This document shows positions 23,546-23,562 of a DNA stretch of 23,562 bases, one piece after another. The notes below the pieces were generated by a model, which saw nothing but the letters and a program-made list of their open reading frames with translations, had not been told where the DNA came from and did not search any database. Both the position numbers and the translations under genes were made by a program. This stretch comes from Pseudoruminococcus sp964385235 (GTDB lineage Bacteria; Bacillota; Clostridia; Oscillospirales; Acutalibacteraceae): positions 1-23,562 of the forward strand of contig CAYLOD010000020.1 in assembly GCA_964385235.1 (NCBI GenBank). The letters are read 5' to 3'. How positions within the stretch are numbered: position 1 is the stretch's first letter; every line of letters starts with the position of its first letter.

Positions 23546-23562
23546 ATGAAAATCGGAAAAAA
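23546..23562 (+). CDS. Start of a third gene of the MoxR operon (cut by window end)
   Basis: AAAGGGGGA at 23532-23540 is followed by ATG at 23546 and codons for MKIGK, then the window ends. Position and strand agree with a continuing MoxR-DUF58 operon. The product cannot be identified. Confidence 0.5.

Noticed and set aside
23500..23550. 16-codon frame between the DUF58 gene and the next start
   Set aside because: It has no ribosome site and overlaps both neighbours; it is more likely spacer with chance codons.

Overview
The window looks like a chromosomal segment of an anaerobic Gram-positive bacterium of the class Clostridia, probably a gut Oscillospiraceae/Ruminococcaceae relative. This rests on gene content: a long homodimer-type pyruvate:ferredoxin oxidoreductase, a clostridial flavodoxin-ferredoxin (EFR1-like) remnant, HPr with both His15 and Ser46, strong AGGAGG-type ribosome sites and a Gram-positive secreted peptide/ABC cassette. 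The assignment is inference; there is no rRNA in the window.

Region 1 (1-5851, + strand) is a tight operon of nitrogenase-related genes: the C-terminal end of a NifD-like subunit, a NifK-like subunit, a NifX-like carrier, a DUF2292/YezD-like small protein, a second NifX-like carrier, a stand-alone radical-SAM NifB, NifH, a NifS-type cysteine desulfurase and a NifU-type scaffold. It ends at a strong bidirectional terminator. The operon could supply a reductase (NifH), a catalytic pair (D/K-like), cofactor synthesis (NifB, carriers) and Fe-S supply (NifS/NifU). No NifE/NifN, homocitrate synthase or molybdate transporter is visible, the K-like subunit is unusually short, and a YezD-like protein sits in the middle. 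I therefore favour a nitrogenase-like reductase of unknown substrate, possibly akin to methylthio-alkane reductase (MarBHDK), over classical nitrogen fixation. Upstream genes are cut off, so this is not settled.

Region 2 (6013-15078, - strand) holds a decayed flavodoxin-ferredoxin gene, uvrC, ptsH (HPr), trmD, rimM and nifJ (PFOR), each with recognisable terminators or promoters. A promoter-terminator pair between nifJ and rimM suggests an unassigned structured RNA or attenuated leader.

Region 3 (15513-19187, - strand) is a cassette of a small secreted Trp-rich protein, an ABC ATPase and a MacB/FtsX-like permease. The permease is split by a one-base shift at a run of six G/C. A terminator between the peptide gene and the transporter genes suggests unequal expression. 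The long intergenic region beyond it has an imperfect palindrome, an AT-rich stretch and five copies of a 15-bp GC-rich tandem repeat beside a hairpin.

Region 4 (20061-23562) has a 1-phosphofructokinase-type sugar kinase (+), tRNA-Arg(ACG) (-), and a MoxR ATPase / DUF58 pair (+) followed by the first codons of another gene.
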